Part shown: in pieces, positions 42,870 to 51,455 of the stretch
Numbering within the stretch: the stretch's first letter is position 1
Layout: each line of letters starts with the position of its first letter
Origin: Betaproteobacteria bacterium
Lineage (GTDB): Bacteria > Pseudomonadota > Gammaproteobacteria > Burkholderiales > SG8-41
Direction of reading: 5' to 3'
DNA: 64,000 bases
Assembly (NCBI GenBank): GCA_016868035.1
Contig: VGID01000014.1
Location: 1 to 64,000 of the forward strand
The notes under the pieces: generated by a model
Databases searched by the model: none
Told to the model about the DNA's origin: nothing
Seen by the model: the letters and a program-made list of their open reading frames with translations, nothing else
Position numbers and translations under genes: made by a program

Positions 42870-43469
42870 GTGAGAACACTCGTGTTGGCGAGCAGCAATC
42901 CCGGAAAGCTGCGCGAGATCGTCCAGATCCTCGCGCCGCTCGGCATCGAAGCCGTGCCGCAGTCGGCGTACGGCGTTCCGAAGGTCGACGAGCCGCACGA
43001 TACGTTCCTAGAAAACGCGCTCGCCAAGGCGCGGCACGCATCGCGTGCTACTGGGCTCGCGGCGCTCGCCGACGACTCCGGCATCTGCGTGCCGACGCTG
43101 GACGGCGCGCCGGGGGTGCAATCGGCGCGCTTCGCGGGAGAGCCGAAGTCGGACGCGCGCAACAACGAAAAGCTGGTGGCACTGATGCGCGACAAAGCCG
43201 ATCGCCGTGCCTATTATTACTGCGTGATGGTGCTGACACGCAGCCCGGGCGATCCCACTCCCGTCGTGGCGGATGCGCGCTGGCACGGCGAGGTGGTACT
43301 CGATCCGCGCGGCGCGAACGGCTTCGGCTACGACCCGCATTTTCTGCTCCCCGAGCTTGGTAAAACGGCCGCCGAGCTCGAGTCCGGCCACAAGAACCGG
43401 ATCAGCCACCGCGGGCGCGCGCTCGCGCATCTGGTTGCGCAATTACGCGCCCAAAGAGATGAGGGATGA
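42870..43469 (+). CDS. rdgB: XTP/dITP diphosphatase RdgB
   Basis: The protein has 199 residues from GTG 42870. Family motifs are LVLASSNPGKLREI, the metal/substrate site ETFLENALAKARHAS-like DTFLENALAKA, ADDSGICVPTLDGAPGVQSARFAG, and GFGYDPHFLLPELGKTAAEL with SHRGRAL. It hydrolyses inosine and xanthosine triphosphates to keep them out of nucleic acids. GAGAGG six bases upstream supports the GTG; the frame before it runs through the repeat spacer. Confidence 0.95.
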   Translation: MRTLVLASSNPGKLREIVQILAPLGIEAVPQSAYGVPKVDEPHDTFLENALAKARHASRATGLAALADDSGICVPTLDGAPGVQSARFAGEPKSDARNNEKLVALMRDKADRRAYYYCVMVLTRSPGDPTPVVADARWHGEVVLDPRGANGFGYDPHFLLPELGKTAAELESGHKNRISHRGRALAHLVAQLRAQRDEG

Positions 43470-43489
43470 GGGATAAGAGAAAAACCGTA

Positions 43490-44812
43490 ATGGCCAGCGA
43501 GAGGCGTGGTCTCGGCGTACCGTTCACAACTTACCGCTCGCCGCGGTTCGCTGCACCGCCCCCGCTCGCGCTCTATATCCACATTCCCTGGTGCGTGCGC
43601 AAATGCCCGTACTGCGACTTCAACTCGCACGAAGCGCGCACGAAAGTCCCGGAGCAGCGCTACATTTCCGCGCTCGTTGCGGACCTCGAGCACGCGCTGC
43701 CGCAGGTCTGGGGCAGGCCCGTCCACAGCGTGTTCTTCGGCGGCGGCACGCCGAGCCTGTTCTCGGCGGAGGGAATCGACGCGATACTGGCTGGCGTTCG
43801 CGCACGCGTGCCGCTCGCGCCCGGGGCCGAGGTGACCCTGGAAGCCAATCCGGGCACCTTCGAGGCGGAAAAATTCCGGAACTTCCGCGCGGCCGGGGTC
43901 AACCGGCTCTCGATCGGCGTGCAGAGCTTCAATTCACGGCACCTGCGGGCGCTCGGCCGCATCCATGGCGCGGACGAGGCGCGGCAGGCGATCGACGCCG
44001 CGCGCAGGCATTTCGAGAACTTCAACCTCGACATCATGTACGGGTTGCCCGCGCAAAGCGTGGAGGACGCGTTGGCCGACGTTGCGGAGGCGATCCGGTT
44101 CGTGCCCCCGCACCTGTCGGTCTACCAACTCACCATCGAGCCCAATACCTATTTTTACCGGCATCCGCCGTTCCTCCCGGACGACGATGCAACAGCGGCG
44201 ATGCAGGAAACGATCGAACAAGCGCTTTCGGCCGCGAACTATGAGCACTACGAAGTCTCCGCCTACGCCAGATTGCGGGAGGAGACAGGTGAGAGGAGAG
44301 ACGGGGAAGATGGTGTCCAGGGAGTCGGGTCGGCGCTCCTCTCTCCTCTCTCCTCACCGCGCTCCAGGCAGAGCGCCCGCTGCGCGCACAACCTCAACTA
44401 CTGGATGTTCGGAGACTACCTCGGCATCGGTGCGGGCGCCCACAGCAAGCTTTCGTTTGCCGACCGCATCGTGCGTCAGATGCGGGTAAAACACCCGGCG
44501 CACTATCTGGAAGCTGCGCAACGGGGCACGCCGGTGCAGGAAGAGCACGTCGTCGCTGCGGACGAGATCGGCTTCGAATTCCTGATGAATGCGCTGCGCC
44601 TCAGCACCGGCTTCCCGGCGGCCGTTTTCGAGGAGCGCACGGGGATGCCGCTTGCGGTCGTGCTGCGCGGGCTCGACGAGGCCGAGCGCAGAGGCTTGCT
44701 CGCGCGCGACCACGCACGCATCGCTCCGACACCGCTCGGGCAGCGTTTCCTGAACGATCTCCTGCAGTTGTTTCTACCGCCGGCCCAGCGCGTCCCGCAC
44801 GCCGTGACCTAG
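43490..44812 (+). CDS. hemW: HemW-type radical SAM heme chaperone, with in-frame repeat insertion
   Basis: The protein has 440 residues. The radical SAM motif CVRKCPYCDF (CX3CX2C) near residue 44, GGGTPSLFS and the HemW core NFNLDIMYGLPAQSVEDA are intact, as is the C-terminal HemN domain. Between YEVSAYAR and CAHNLNYW, about 29 residues rich in Glu, Gly, Ser and Arg are inserted where homologs have only a few; they are encoded by a paired heptamer array at 44281-44358. HemW delivers heme to respiratory proteins. ATG 43490 is chosen because the alternative ATG 43466 lies in a GAGGGAT repeat after rdgB. Confidence 0.9.
   Translation: MASERRGLGVPFTTYRSPRFAAPPPLALYIHIPWCVRKCPYCDFNSHEARTKVPEQRYISALVADLEHALPQVWGRPVHSVFFGGGTPSLFSAEGIDAILAGVRARVPLAPGAEVTLEANPGTFEAEKFRNFRAAGVNRLSIGVQSFNSRHLRALGRIHGADEARQAIDAARRHFENFNLDIMYGLPAQSVEDALADVAEAIRFVPPHLSVYQLTIEPNTYFYRHPPFLPDDDATAAMQETIEQALSAANYEHYEVSAYARLREETGERRDGEDGVQGVGSALLSPLSSPRSRQSARCAHNLNYWMFGDYLGIGAGAHSKLSFADRIVRQMRVKHPAHYLEAAQRGTPVQEEHVVAADEIGFEFLMNALRLSTGFPAAVFEERTGMPLAVVLRGLDEAERRGLLARDHARIAPTPLGQRFLNDLLQLFLPPAQRVPHAVT
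44281..44358. repeat. Paired heptamer arrays inside hemW (GGAGACA / TCCTCTC)
   Basis: GGAGACA GGTGAGA GGAGAGA CGGGGAA (44281-44308) faces TCCTCTC TCCTCTC TCCTCAC (44337-44357). The arms are inverted, about 28 bases apart, and keep the hemW frame open. It has the same architecture as the intergenic elements. Confidence 0.78.
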
Positions 44813-44825
44813 GCTTCGGCCCAGG
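44808..44825. terminator. Small hairpin between convergent hemW and the cysteine-synthase-like gene
   Basis: CCTAGGC-TTCG-GCCCAGG forms a seven-base stem with one mismatch and a stable TTCG loop across the hemW stop codon. No U-tract follows. Confidence 0.35.
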
Positions 44826-44830
44826 CGGAT

Positions 44831-45877
44831 CTAAGGCGCGGGTTCGAGCGGTGTCGGTGTCGGCACGGCGTTGCGCCCCTCGAGCCAGTCCGGCACCGGC
44901 AGATTCTTCGAGCGCAGGAATTCCGGGTTGAACAGGCGACTAGCGTAGCGCTGCGCGCCGTCGCACAGCACCGTGACGATGGTGTGGCCCGGGCCCATGT
45001 GGCGCGCGAGCCGGATCGCGCCGGCGACATTGATGCCGGTGGATGTTCCCATCGCGAGTCCCTCTTGCCGGAGCAGGTCGAAGACGATGGCAATCGCCTC
45101 GTCATCGGGAATCTGGAACGCTTCGTCCACCGGCGCACCTTCGAGATTCTTCGTCACGCGGCTCTGGCCGATGCCCTCGGTGATCGAGCTGCCTTGCGCC
45201 TTGAGCACGCCGTGCTTGTACCAATGGTAGAGCGAGGCGCCCATCGGATCGGCGATGCCGATCACGACCCGGGGTTTGCGCTGCTTCAGGTACATGCCCA
45301 CTCCGGCTAGGGTGCCGCCAGTGCCCACGGCACAGATGAATGCGTCCACCCTGCCACCGGTCTGCTCCCAGATCTCCGGGCCCGTCGTCTCCAGGTGCGC
45401 GCGGCGGTTGGCGACGTTGTCGAACTGGTTCGCCCAGACTGCGCCCGCGGACTCGCGTCGCGCGATCGCTTCGGCGAGCCGCCCGGAGACCTTGACGTAG
45501 TTGTTGGGGTTGGCGTAGGGCACCGCCGGGACCTCGCGCAGGTCCACTCCGAACTGGCGCAGCGCGTCCTTCTTCTCCTGGCTCTGGGTGTCCGGTATCA
45601 CGATCACCGTGCGGTAGCCGCGCGCGTTTGCGACCAGCGCGAGCCCGATGCCGGTATTGCCCGCGGTGCCCTCGACGATCACCCCGCCCGAACGCAGCAA
45701 GCCGCGTTCCTCGGCGTCCTGGATGATGTAGAGCGCTGCGCGATCCTTCACCGAGCCGCCCGGGTTGAGGAATTCCGCCTTGCCGAGAATCTCGCAGCCC
45801 GTCGCGTCCGAGGCGCGCCGAAGACGGATGAGCGGCGTACGCCCGATGGCTTCGACCGCGTTCGCGCACACGTGCAT
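44831..45877 (-). CDS. Cysteine synthase-like PLP enzyme (fold type II)
   Basis: The protein has 348 residues, somewhat longer than CysK (about 310-320). The PLP lysine is in NPGGSVKDRAA, the asparagine loop is EGTAGNTGIGLA, and the phosphate loop is VGTGGTLAGVG. It condenses an activated serine with sulfide or another nucleophile. The substrate loop EGTAGNTG, instead of the EPTSGNTG typical of CysK, is a small departure and points to a CysK-like or CBS-like paralog. A C-terminal Pro-rich tail is unusual. It is convergent with hemW and 32 bases from trmB. Confidence 0.85.
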   Translation of the reverse strand: MHVCANAVEAIGRTPLIRLRRASDATGCEILGKAEFLNPGGSVKDRAALYIIQDAEERGLLRSGGVIVEGTAGNTGIGLALVANARGYRTVIVIPDTQSQEKKDALRQFGVDLREVPAVPYANPNNYVKVSGRLAEAIARRESAGAVWANQFDNVANRRAHLETTGPEIWEQTGGRVDAFICAVGTGGTLAGVGMYLKQRKPRVVIGIADPMGASLYHWYKHGVLKAQGSSITEGIGQSRVTKNLEGAPVDEAFQIPDDEAIAIVFDLLRQEGLAMGTSTGINVAGAIRLARHMGPGHTIVTVLCDGAQRYASRLFNPEFLRSKNLPVPDWLEGRNAVPTPTPLEPAP

Positions 45878-45909
45878 GCTGATAGATTACTGGTTGCGGC
45901 GGAGGCTGA

Positions 45910-46605
45910 TCAAATCGCACCGGCCCGGCCGTACCGGCGCCGGCGAAACACGATGTCCCACACCCGGTGACCAAGCTTTAGGCCGCGGCTCTCGAACTTC
46001 GTCTCGGGCCGCCACTCGGGGCGCGGGGCATAGCCGTCCGCGGTGTTCTCCAGCAGCGGATCCGCGGCAAGCACCTCCAGGATCTGCCGCGCGTACTCCT
46101 CCCAGTCGGTGCACAGGTGGAGGTAGGCGCCCGGCTTCAGGCGCGATGCGAGGAGCGCAACGAATGGCGGCTGGATGAGCCGTCGCTTGTGGTGCCTTTT
46201 TTTTGGCCACGGATCCGGGAAGAAGACATGCGCCCCGGCAAGGCTGTCGGGAGCGATCATGTCGCGCAACACCTCCACCGCGTCGTGCTGGACGACGCGC
46301 ACGTTGGTGAGCGCGAGGTCGTGGATGCGGCGCAGCAGGCTGCCCACGCCGGGCGTGTGCACCTCGATGGCGAGATAGTCGTTTTCCGGGCGCATCTGGG
46401 CGACGCGGGCGGTCGTCTCGCCCATGCCGAAACCGATCTCGAGGATCGCGGGTGCCGCGCGCCCGAAGACGCGCTCGAAATCCACCGGGGCCGCGTGATG
46501 GCAGATGCCGAACCGCGGCAGCAGTTCGTCACAGGCGCGGCGCTGCGCCGCTGTGACGCGTCCCTGGCGCAGCACGAAGCTGCGGATCGGCCGGTGCGGG
46601 CTCAT
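45910..46605 (-). CDS. trmB: tRNA (guanine-N7-)-methyltransferase
   Basis: The protein has 231 residues from ATG 46605 ([16 protein letters not shown]). The SAM-binding motif [12 protein letters not shown], the acidic motif EVHTPGVG and the catalytic [16 protein letters not shown] are all intact. It makes m7G46 in tRNA. The frame is open upstream without similarity. Confidence 0.95.
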   Translation of the reverse strand: MSPHRPIRSFVLRQGRVTAAQRRACDELLPRFGICHHAAPVDFERVFGRAAPAILEIGFGMGETTARVAQMRPENDYLAIEVHTPGVGSLLRRIHDLALTNVRVVQHDAVEVLRDMIAPDSLAGAHVFFPDPWPKKRHHKRRLIQPPFVALLASRLKPGAYLHLCTDWEEYARQILEVLAADPLLENTADGYAPRPEWRPETKFESRGLKLGHRVWDIVFRRRRYGRAGAI

Positions 46606-46853
46606 GCGTAAGGGCGAGGAGGGCAGGCAGCACGATCCACCGGGGCCGCGCCGCGTGTCGTAGGGGCCGATTTTGGCAGATTCGCAGGGTGCGAGACAGG
46701 TTGCGCACGTCGCGCCCAAGGATGGGGCCGCGCAGGCGTCCGGCGAGCGCGTGCGAGATGCCCGTTTCCCGCGCCGGTTTTTAGTGTAAATTGACGCAGA
46801 TACTGCAGTGAATGGGAAGGTGCAGGTCCACTTTGCCCGGAGAGGCGGGCCGC

Positions 46854-49800
46854 ATGGGAACGGAAAGCGACACATCCGAGCGTGGTTTCCTGCGGGTTCT
46901 TGGTCAGAGCCCGGCCGCTTTCCTCATTCTCGCTCTCGGCCTGGCGATCTCGTTCTCCGCGTGGCGCTACACTGCACAGCAGGTCCAGACGGAAGCCGAG
47001 ACTGTGTTCCAGCGCGAGGTCGCACAGGCGACCGGGATACTGGACCGGCGTATCCGTGACAACGTCGATCTGCTGATCGGGCTGAAGGGGTTGTTCGACG
47101 CCTCGGAGGAGGTCACGGGGCAGAAATTCCGCCGCTACCTGTCCGGCTTCGATCTTTCCCAGCGCTATACGGGCGTGCGCGTCGTATCGTTCAGCCGCCG
47201 CGTGCTTGCTGCCGAGAAGGACGCCTTCGAGCGCGCGATGCAGCGCGACACGAGCCTCGTTCCGGGCGGGAATCCGGGCTTTGCGATCCGTCCCCCGGGC
47301 GAGCGCAACGAATACGCGGTGGCTGTCTACATGGAGCCGTTCGAAGCCAACCAGTCCGCGCTCGGGCTCGATCTGATGGCCGATCCGATGAGGCGCGCCG
47401 AAATCGAGCTCGCGCGCGACACGGATACAGCGGTCGCATCGGGTCCGTTCATGGCGACGGTCGCGCCCGATTCGATTTCCATTGCCGTGCGCGCGGCCGT
47501 TTACCGGAACGCCGCAGCGACCGATACGGTGGCGCAACGGCGGGAATCGTACGCGGGCGTGGTAGCTGTGGTGATCCAGGTGGACAAACTGATAACGGGC
47601 CTGCTGGACAGGCAGATCGGGAGCGCCTTCGACCTCGCCGTGTACGACCTTGGACCGTCGCACGCCGTCCCGCTGCCCGCGGCCGAGCAGCAGCTGCTGT
47701 TCGATAGCCGCCGGCTGCTCGGGACGAGCGTGGCGCCGGCGGGTCCTCATGCGTTGCGCCAAACGATGTTGCTCGAAGTCGCGGGGCGCAACTGGCACCT
47801 GGAATACAGCGGACCGCAGGCCACGGCGCTTGGGACCGCGGGCGCCCTGCCGGGGCTGGTCCTGGCGGTCGGCGTCGGCACGAGCCTGCTGCTGTTCTGG
47901 TTGATCTGGGCACTGTCCGCGTCGCGCGCGCGCGCCCTCGAGCTCGCCAAACAGGCAACGGCGGTGCGCGCGGCCGAGCGGCTGCGCGAGCAGCTCGATT
48001 TCATCCAGCAGCTGGTCGAAGCCGTGCCGCAGCCGATCTTCTTCAAGGACGTCGAGGGCCGATACCTCGGGGTCAACAAGGCGTGGGAAAGGTTCTTCGG
48101 GATTCCGCGCAAGCACTTCATCGGCAAGTCCGTGTTCGAGCTGTATCCGGACAATCAGGCCCTCGCGCAACGGCATCATGCCAAGGACCAGGAGCTGTTT
48201 TCATCCCCCGGGAGCCAGTCGTACGAAGCGGCGATCCTCGCCGCCGACGGCAAGCTGCACCACACGATCTACAACAAGGCGACGTTCAACAAGTCCGACG
48301 GAGCCGTTGCGGGGCTGATCGGCACCATCACGGACGTGAATCAGCTCAAGGATACGGAGTCGGCCCTGCGCGAGAGCGAGGCGCGTTTCCGCGACCTCAC
48401 CGAACTCTCCTCGGACTGGTACTGGGAGCAGGACGAGAACTTCCGGTTCACGCAGGTTTCCGCGAAGATCCGCGAGTTCAATCTCGAGACGCAGATCGGC
48501 AAGACGCGCTGGGAATTCGCTTCGGTCGGCGTGACCGACGAGCAATGGCGGGCGCACAGGCAGGCGCTCGCGCGGCACGAGCCGTTCCAGAATTTCATCT
48601 ATCAGCGCCACGACAACAGCGGCAACCTGCGGACCATCAGCGTGAACGGCCGGCCGATATTCGACGAGCAGAGCCGGTTCAGGGGCTACCGCGGCACCGG
48701 CAGGGACATCACCGAGCAGAGGCAGGCGGAGGAGCGGATCCAGCACATGGCGCACCACGATGCCCTGACCGGGCTGCCCAACCGCGCGCTGCTGAACGAC
48801 CGGCTCGGCCAGGCCATCGCGCTTGCCCAGCGCAACCGCGAATTGCTGGCGCTGCTGTTCATCGACCTCGACCGCTTCAAGACGGTCAACGACTCGCTCG
48901 GGCATTCCACCGGGGACTCGCTGCTGCGCGCGGTCGCCGACCGGCTGGTCGCGTGCGTCCGCGCGACCGACACCGTGGCACGGCTCGGGGGCGACGAGTT
49001 CGTGGTGCTGTTGACCGATATCAAGCAGGCGGTGGACAGCGCGCAGGTCGCGCAGAAGGCGGTCGAGAGCCTGTCGCAGCCCTTCCGCGTTGGCAAGCAC
49101 GTGCTGCACATCACGCCGAGCATCGGAATCTGCACGTTCCCGCACGACGGTCATGATGTCGACACGTTGATGCGCAACGCGGATGCCGCGATGTATCACG
49201 CAAAGGAGATGGGCCGCAATAACTACCAGTTTTTCACGCAGTCGATGAACCTGATCACGCACGAGCGCCTGGAGCTCGAGAACGACCTGCGCCACGCGCT
49301 CGAGCGCCACGAGCTGAGCCTCCACTATCAGCCGCAGATCGACTTGAAAACGGGAGCGATCGTCGGATTCGAGGCGCTCGCCCGCTGGGAACATCCGCAG
49401 CGCGGATCCGTGCCGCCGTCGGAGTTCATCCACGTGGCCGAGGAGGCGGGCCTGATTCACCCGATCGGGGAATTCGTGCTGGGCGAGGCCTGCAAGCAGG
49501 CGCGGATATGGCATGCAGCGGGTTTTCCCCAGTTGCAGGTGGCCGTCAACTGCTCGGCCAAGCAGTTCCGGCGCAAAGGCATGGTCGAGGCGGTTGCGAA
49601 GCTGCTCCAGGAGCTGGAGCTGTCCGCCGACTCTCTGGAGCTCGAAATCACCGAAAGCGTCATGCTTCAGCACCCGGAGCAGGTGGTCGACTGGTTCAGG
49701 GAGCTCACCCAGATGGGCCTGCAGCTCTCGATCGACGACTTCGGAACCGGCTATTCGAGCCTGAGCTACCTGAAGCGCTTTCCGATCCAGAAGCTGAAGA

Positions 49801-50057
49801 TCGACCAGTCGTTCGTGCGCGACATCAGCCACGACCCGGACGACGCGGCAATCGTGCGCGCCATCATCGCGATGGCGCACAGCCTGGAGCTGGTCGTGAT
49901 CGCGGAAGGGGTCGAAACTGCCGAGCAGCTCGCGTTCCTGAAATCGTTCGGCTGCGACAAGGCGCAGGGTTTCTACTTCAGCAAACCGCTGCCCGCCGGG
50001 CAATTCCTCGAGCTGCTCCGCAAATGGAATCCGGCGGCGCGGGGGCTCGCCGCCTGA
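46854..50057 (+). CDS. CHASE-PAS-PAS-GGDEF-EAL membrane protein, c-di-GMP turnover
   Basis: The protein has 1067 residues. Transmembrane segments near residues 20-40 and 330-355 flank a periplasmic CHASE-like sensor ([31 protein letters not shown]). Two PAS domains follow (residues about 385-500 and 505-630). The GGDEF domain has an intact active site GGDEF at 712-716, and the EAL domain has EALARWEHP at 840 onward with [10 protein letters not shown]. Both activities are possible; which dominates cannot be told. GGAGAGG precedes ATG 46854. It stands on the opposite strand between thiG and trmB, and ends at a large heptamer hairpin. Confidence 0.92.
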   Translation: MGTESDTSERGFLRVLGQSPAAFLILALGLAISFSAWRYTAQQVQTEAETVFQREVAQATGILDRRIRDNVDLLIGLKGLFDASEEVTGQKFRRYLSGFDLSQRYTGVRVVSFSRRVLAAEKDAFERAMQRDTSLVPGGNPGFAIRPPGERNEYAVAVYMEPFEANQSALGLDLMADPMRRAEIELARDTDTAVASGPFMATVAPDSISIAVRAAVYRNAAATDTVAQRRESYAGVVAVVIQVDKLITGLLDRQIGSAFDLAVYDLGPSHAVPLPAAEQQLLFDSRRLLGTSVAPAGPHALRQTMLLEVAGRNWHLEYSGPQATALGTAGALPGLVLAVGVGTSLLLFWLIWALSASRARALELAKQATAVRAAERLREQLDFIQQLVEAVPQPIFFKDVEGRYLGVNKAWERFFGIPRKHFIGKSVFELYPDNQALAQRHHAKDQELFSSPGSQSYEAAILAADGKLHHTIYNKATFNKSDGAVAGLIGTITDVNQLKDTESALRESEARFRDLTELSSDWYWEQDENFRFTQVSAKIREFNLETQIGKTRWEFASVGVTDEQWRAHRQALARHEPFQNFIYQRHDNSGNLRTISVNGRPIFDEQSRFRGYRGTGRDITEQRQAEERIQHMAHHDALTGLPNRALLNDRLGQAIALAQRNRELLALLFIDLDRFKTVNDSLGHSTGDSLLRAVADRLVACVRATDTVARLGGDEFVVLLTDIKQAVDSAQVAQKAVESLSQPFRVGKHVLHITPSIGICTFPHDGHDVDTLMRNADAAMYHAKEMGRNNYQFFTQSMNLITHERLELENDLRHALERHELSLHYQPQIDLKTGAIVGFEALARWEHPQRGSVPPSEFIHVAEEAGLIHPIGEFVLGEACKQARIWHAAGFPQLQVAVNCSAKQFRRKGMVEAVAKLLQELELSADSLELEITESVMLQHPEQVVDWFRELTQMGLQLSIDDFGTGYSSLSYLKRFPIQKLKIDQSFVRDISHDPDDAAIVRAIIAMAHSLELVVIAEGVETAEQLAFLKSFGCDKAQGFYFSKPLPAGQFLELLRKWNPAARGLAA

Positions 50058-50067
50058 GCCCTTCGGG

Positions 50068-50192
50068 GCTCCGAGTTCCAGGTTCCGAGTTCAAGGTTCC
50101 ACGTTCCGAGTTCGAGGTTCAACGTTCCGGGTTCGGGGTTCAAGGCCTAACCTTGAACCTTGAACCTTGAACCTTGAACCTTGAACCTTGAA
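50068..50192. repeat. Largest paired heptamer array (GTTCNNG x11 / CCTTGAA x6)
   Basis: Eleven units of the type GTTCCGA/GTTCAAG/GTTCCGG run from 50068 to 50144. After six bases (GCCTAA) come six exact CCTTGAA units (50151-50192) in inverse sense. It fills the gap between convergent genes. The centre GGTTCAAGG...CCTTGAACC pairs perfectly. Confidence 0.85.
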
Positions 50193-50206
50193 CCCGCCCG
50201 AACGGG

Positions 50207-51019
50207 CTAGGTCTTTGAGGGCGGCGCGACGAGGCCGGCGGCGGGCGAGCTTGGAGAGGCGGTGTAGAGCTTTTTCGGCATGCGCCCGGCGAGAAAGGCC
50301 GCGCGCCCCGCTTCCACTGCCTTGCGCATCGCGGAAGCCATCAGCACGGGGTTATTCGCGGCCGCCACGGCGGTGTTCATCAGCACCCCGTCGCAGCCGA
50401 GCTCCATCGCGATCGCGGCATCCGATGCGGTGCCGACCCCCGCGTCGACCAGCACCGGCACTTTCGCGCTCTCGATGATGATCTGCAGGTTCCAGGGATT
50501 GAGGATGCCCATGCCGGAGCCGATCAGCGAGGCGAGCGGCATCACGGCGACGCACCCGGTCTCCTCGAGCTGCTTTGCGACGATGGAATCGTCCGAGGTG
50601 TAGACCATCACCTTGAAATTCTCCTTCACCAGCGTCGCGGCGGCCGCCAGCGTCTCGACCACGTTGGGATAGAGCGTCTTCGGGTCGCCCAGCACCTCGA
50701 GCTTCACGAGGTCGTGCCCGTCGAGCAGCTCGCGCGCGAGGCGCAAGGTCCGCACCGCGTCCTGCGCGCTGTAGCAGCCCGCCGTGTTGGGCAGGATCGT
50801 GTATTTCGATGGCGAAAGGTATTCGAGCAGGCTCGGCTCGCCTGCGTTTTGCCCGATGTTGGTGCGGCGGATCGCCACCGTGACGATTTCGGCGCCGCTC
50901 GCTTCCACGGCGGCCTTGGTCTCGGCAAAGTCCTTGTACTTTCCGGTGCCGAGCAGCAGCCGGGAGCCGTAGGACTTGCCCGCAATCACCAGGGGATCGA
51001 GATTCTCGTGGGGTTTCAT
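50207..51019 (-). CDS. thiG: Thiazole synthase
   Basis: The protein has 270 residues. Family motifs are present: [12 protein letters not shown], the Schiff-base lysine in [46 protein letters not shown] and [26 protein letters not shown]. It builds the thiazole phosphate of thiamine from DXP, dehydroglycine and ThiS thiocarboxylate. It follows thiS with a repeat-filled gap. No TPP riboswitch is visible upstream of the pair. Confidence 0.96.
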   Translation of the reverse strand: MKPHENLDPLVIAGKSYGSRLLLGTGKYKDFAETKAAVEASGAEIVTVAIRRTNIGQNAGEPSLLEYLSPSKYTILPNTAGCYSAQDAVRTLRLARELLDGHDLVKLEVLGDPKTLYPNVVETLAAAATLVKENFKVMVYTSDDSIVAKQLEETGCVAVMPLASLIGSGMGILNPWNLQIIIESAKVPVLVDAGVGTASDAAIAMELGCDGVLMNTAVAAANNPVLMASAMRKAVEAGRAAFLAGRMPKKLYTASPSSPAAGLVAPPSKT

Positions 51020-51028
51020 GATGGCTTC

Positions 51029-51160
51029 AGGATCCAGGATTGAGGACTGAGGATTGAGGATTGAGCTGCGCCGCGGTCAGCGGCGCGTTCCCCGCCACGA
51101 GTCATCAGTCACGAGTCACGCTCGATCATGTCACGTTTCACTACGTCACGCATCATCAAG
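51029..51160. repeat. Two heptamer arrays between thiS and thiG
   Basis: AGGATCC AGGATTG AGGACTG AGGATTG AGGATTG (51029-51063) is followed by CACGAGT CATCAGT CACGAGT and looser TCACG words (51097-51150). The two words are unrelated, so this spacer is two separate arrays, not an inverted pair. Confidence 0.65.
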
Positions 51161-51161
51161 C

Positions 51162-51365
51162 TCAGCCGCCGCCGACCGCGACGACGATTTCGAGCCGGTC
51201 ACCTTCGGCGAGCGGCTGCTCGGCGAAGCGGCTGCGCGGCACGATCTCGCCGTTGCGCTCGAGCGCAACGCGCTTGCCCGCGAGCGCAAGGCGCTCGATG
51301 AGCTCGGCGCAGCTCACGGGCGCCTCGAACGAGCGGGTTTCGCCGTTGATGGTGACCGAAATCAT
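51162..51365 (-). CDS. thiS: Sulfur carrier protein ThiS
   Basis: The protein has 67 residues with a ubiquitin-like fold, starting MISVTINGETRSF and ending in the required Gly-Gly (VAVGGG). The C-terminal carboxylate is adenylated and thiolated to donate sulfur to ThiG. It lies upstream of thiG on the same strand. Confidence 0.93.
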   Translation of the reverse strand: MISVTINGETRSFEAPVSCAELIERLALAGKRVALERNGEIVPRSRFAEQPLAEGDRLEIVVAVGGG

Positions 51366-51455
51366 GTGACATTCATGCGGCTCGCGAGTTCGGCGCGCCG
51401 CGTCCAGGATTTCATTTTCCTAGCTTGCGGCGGCTTGCGCAACCGGCGGCGCGAC

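Noticed and set aside
50068-50192. CRISPR-like array
   Set aside because: The units are 7 bases with no spacers between them, and no cas genes are present. The same applies to the other heptamer loci.
51366-51455. TPP riboswitch upstream of thiS, or cobalamin riboswitch upstream of the TonB receptor (53708-53870)
   Set aside because: No CUGAGA-type TPP core or GCCACUG-type B12 box was found in either leader.
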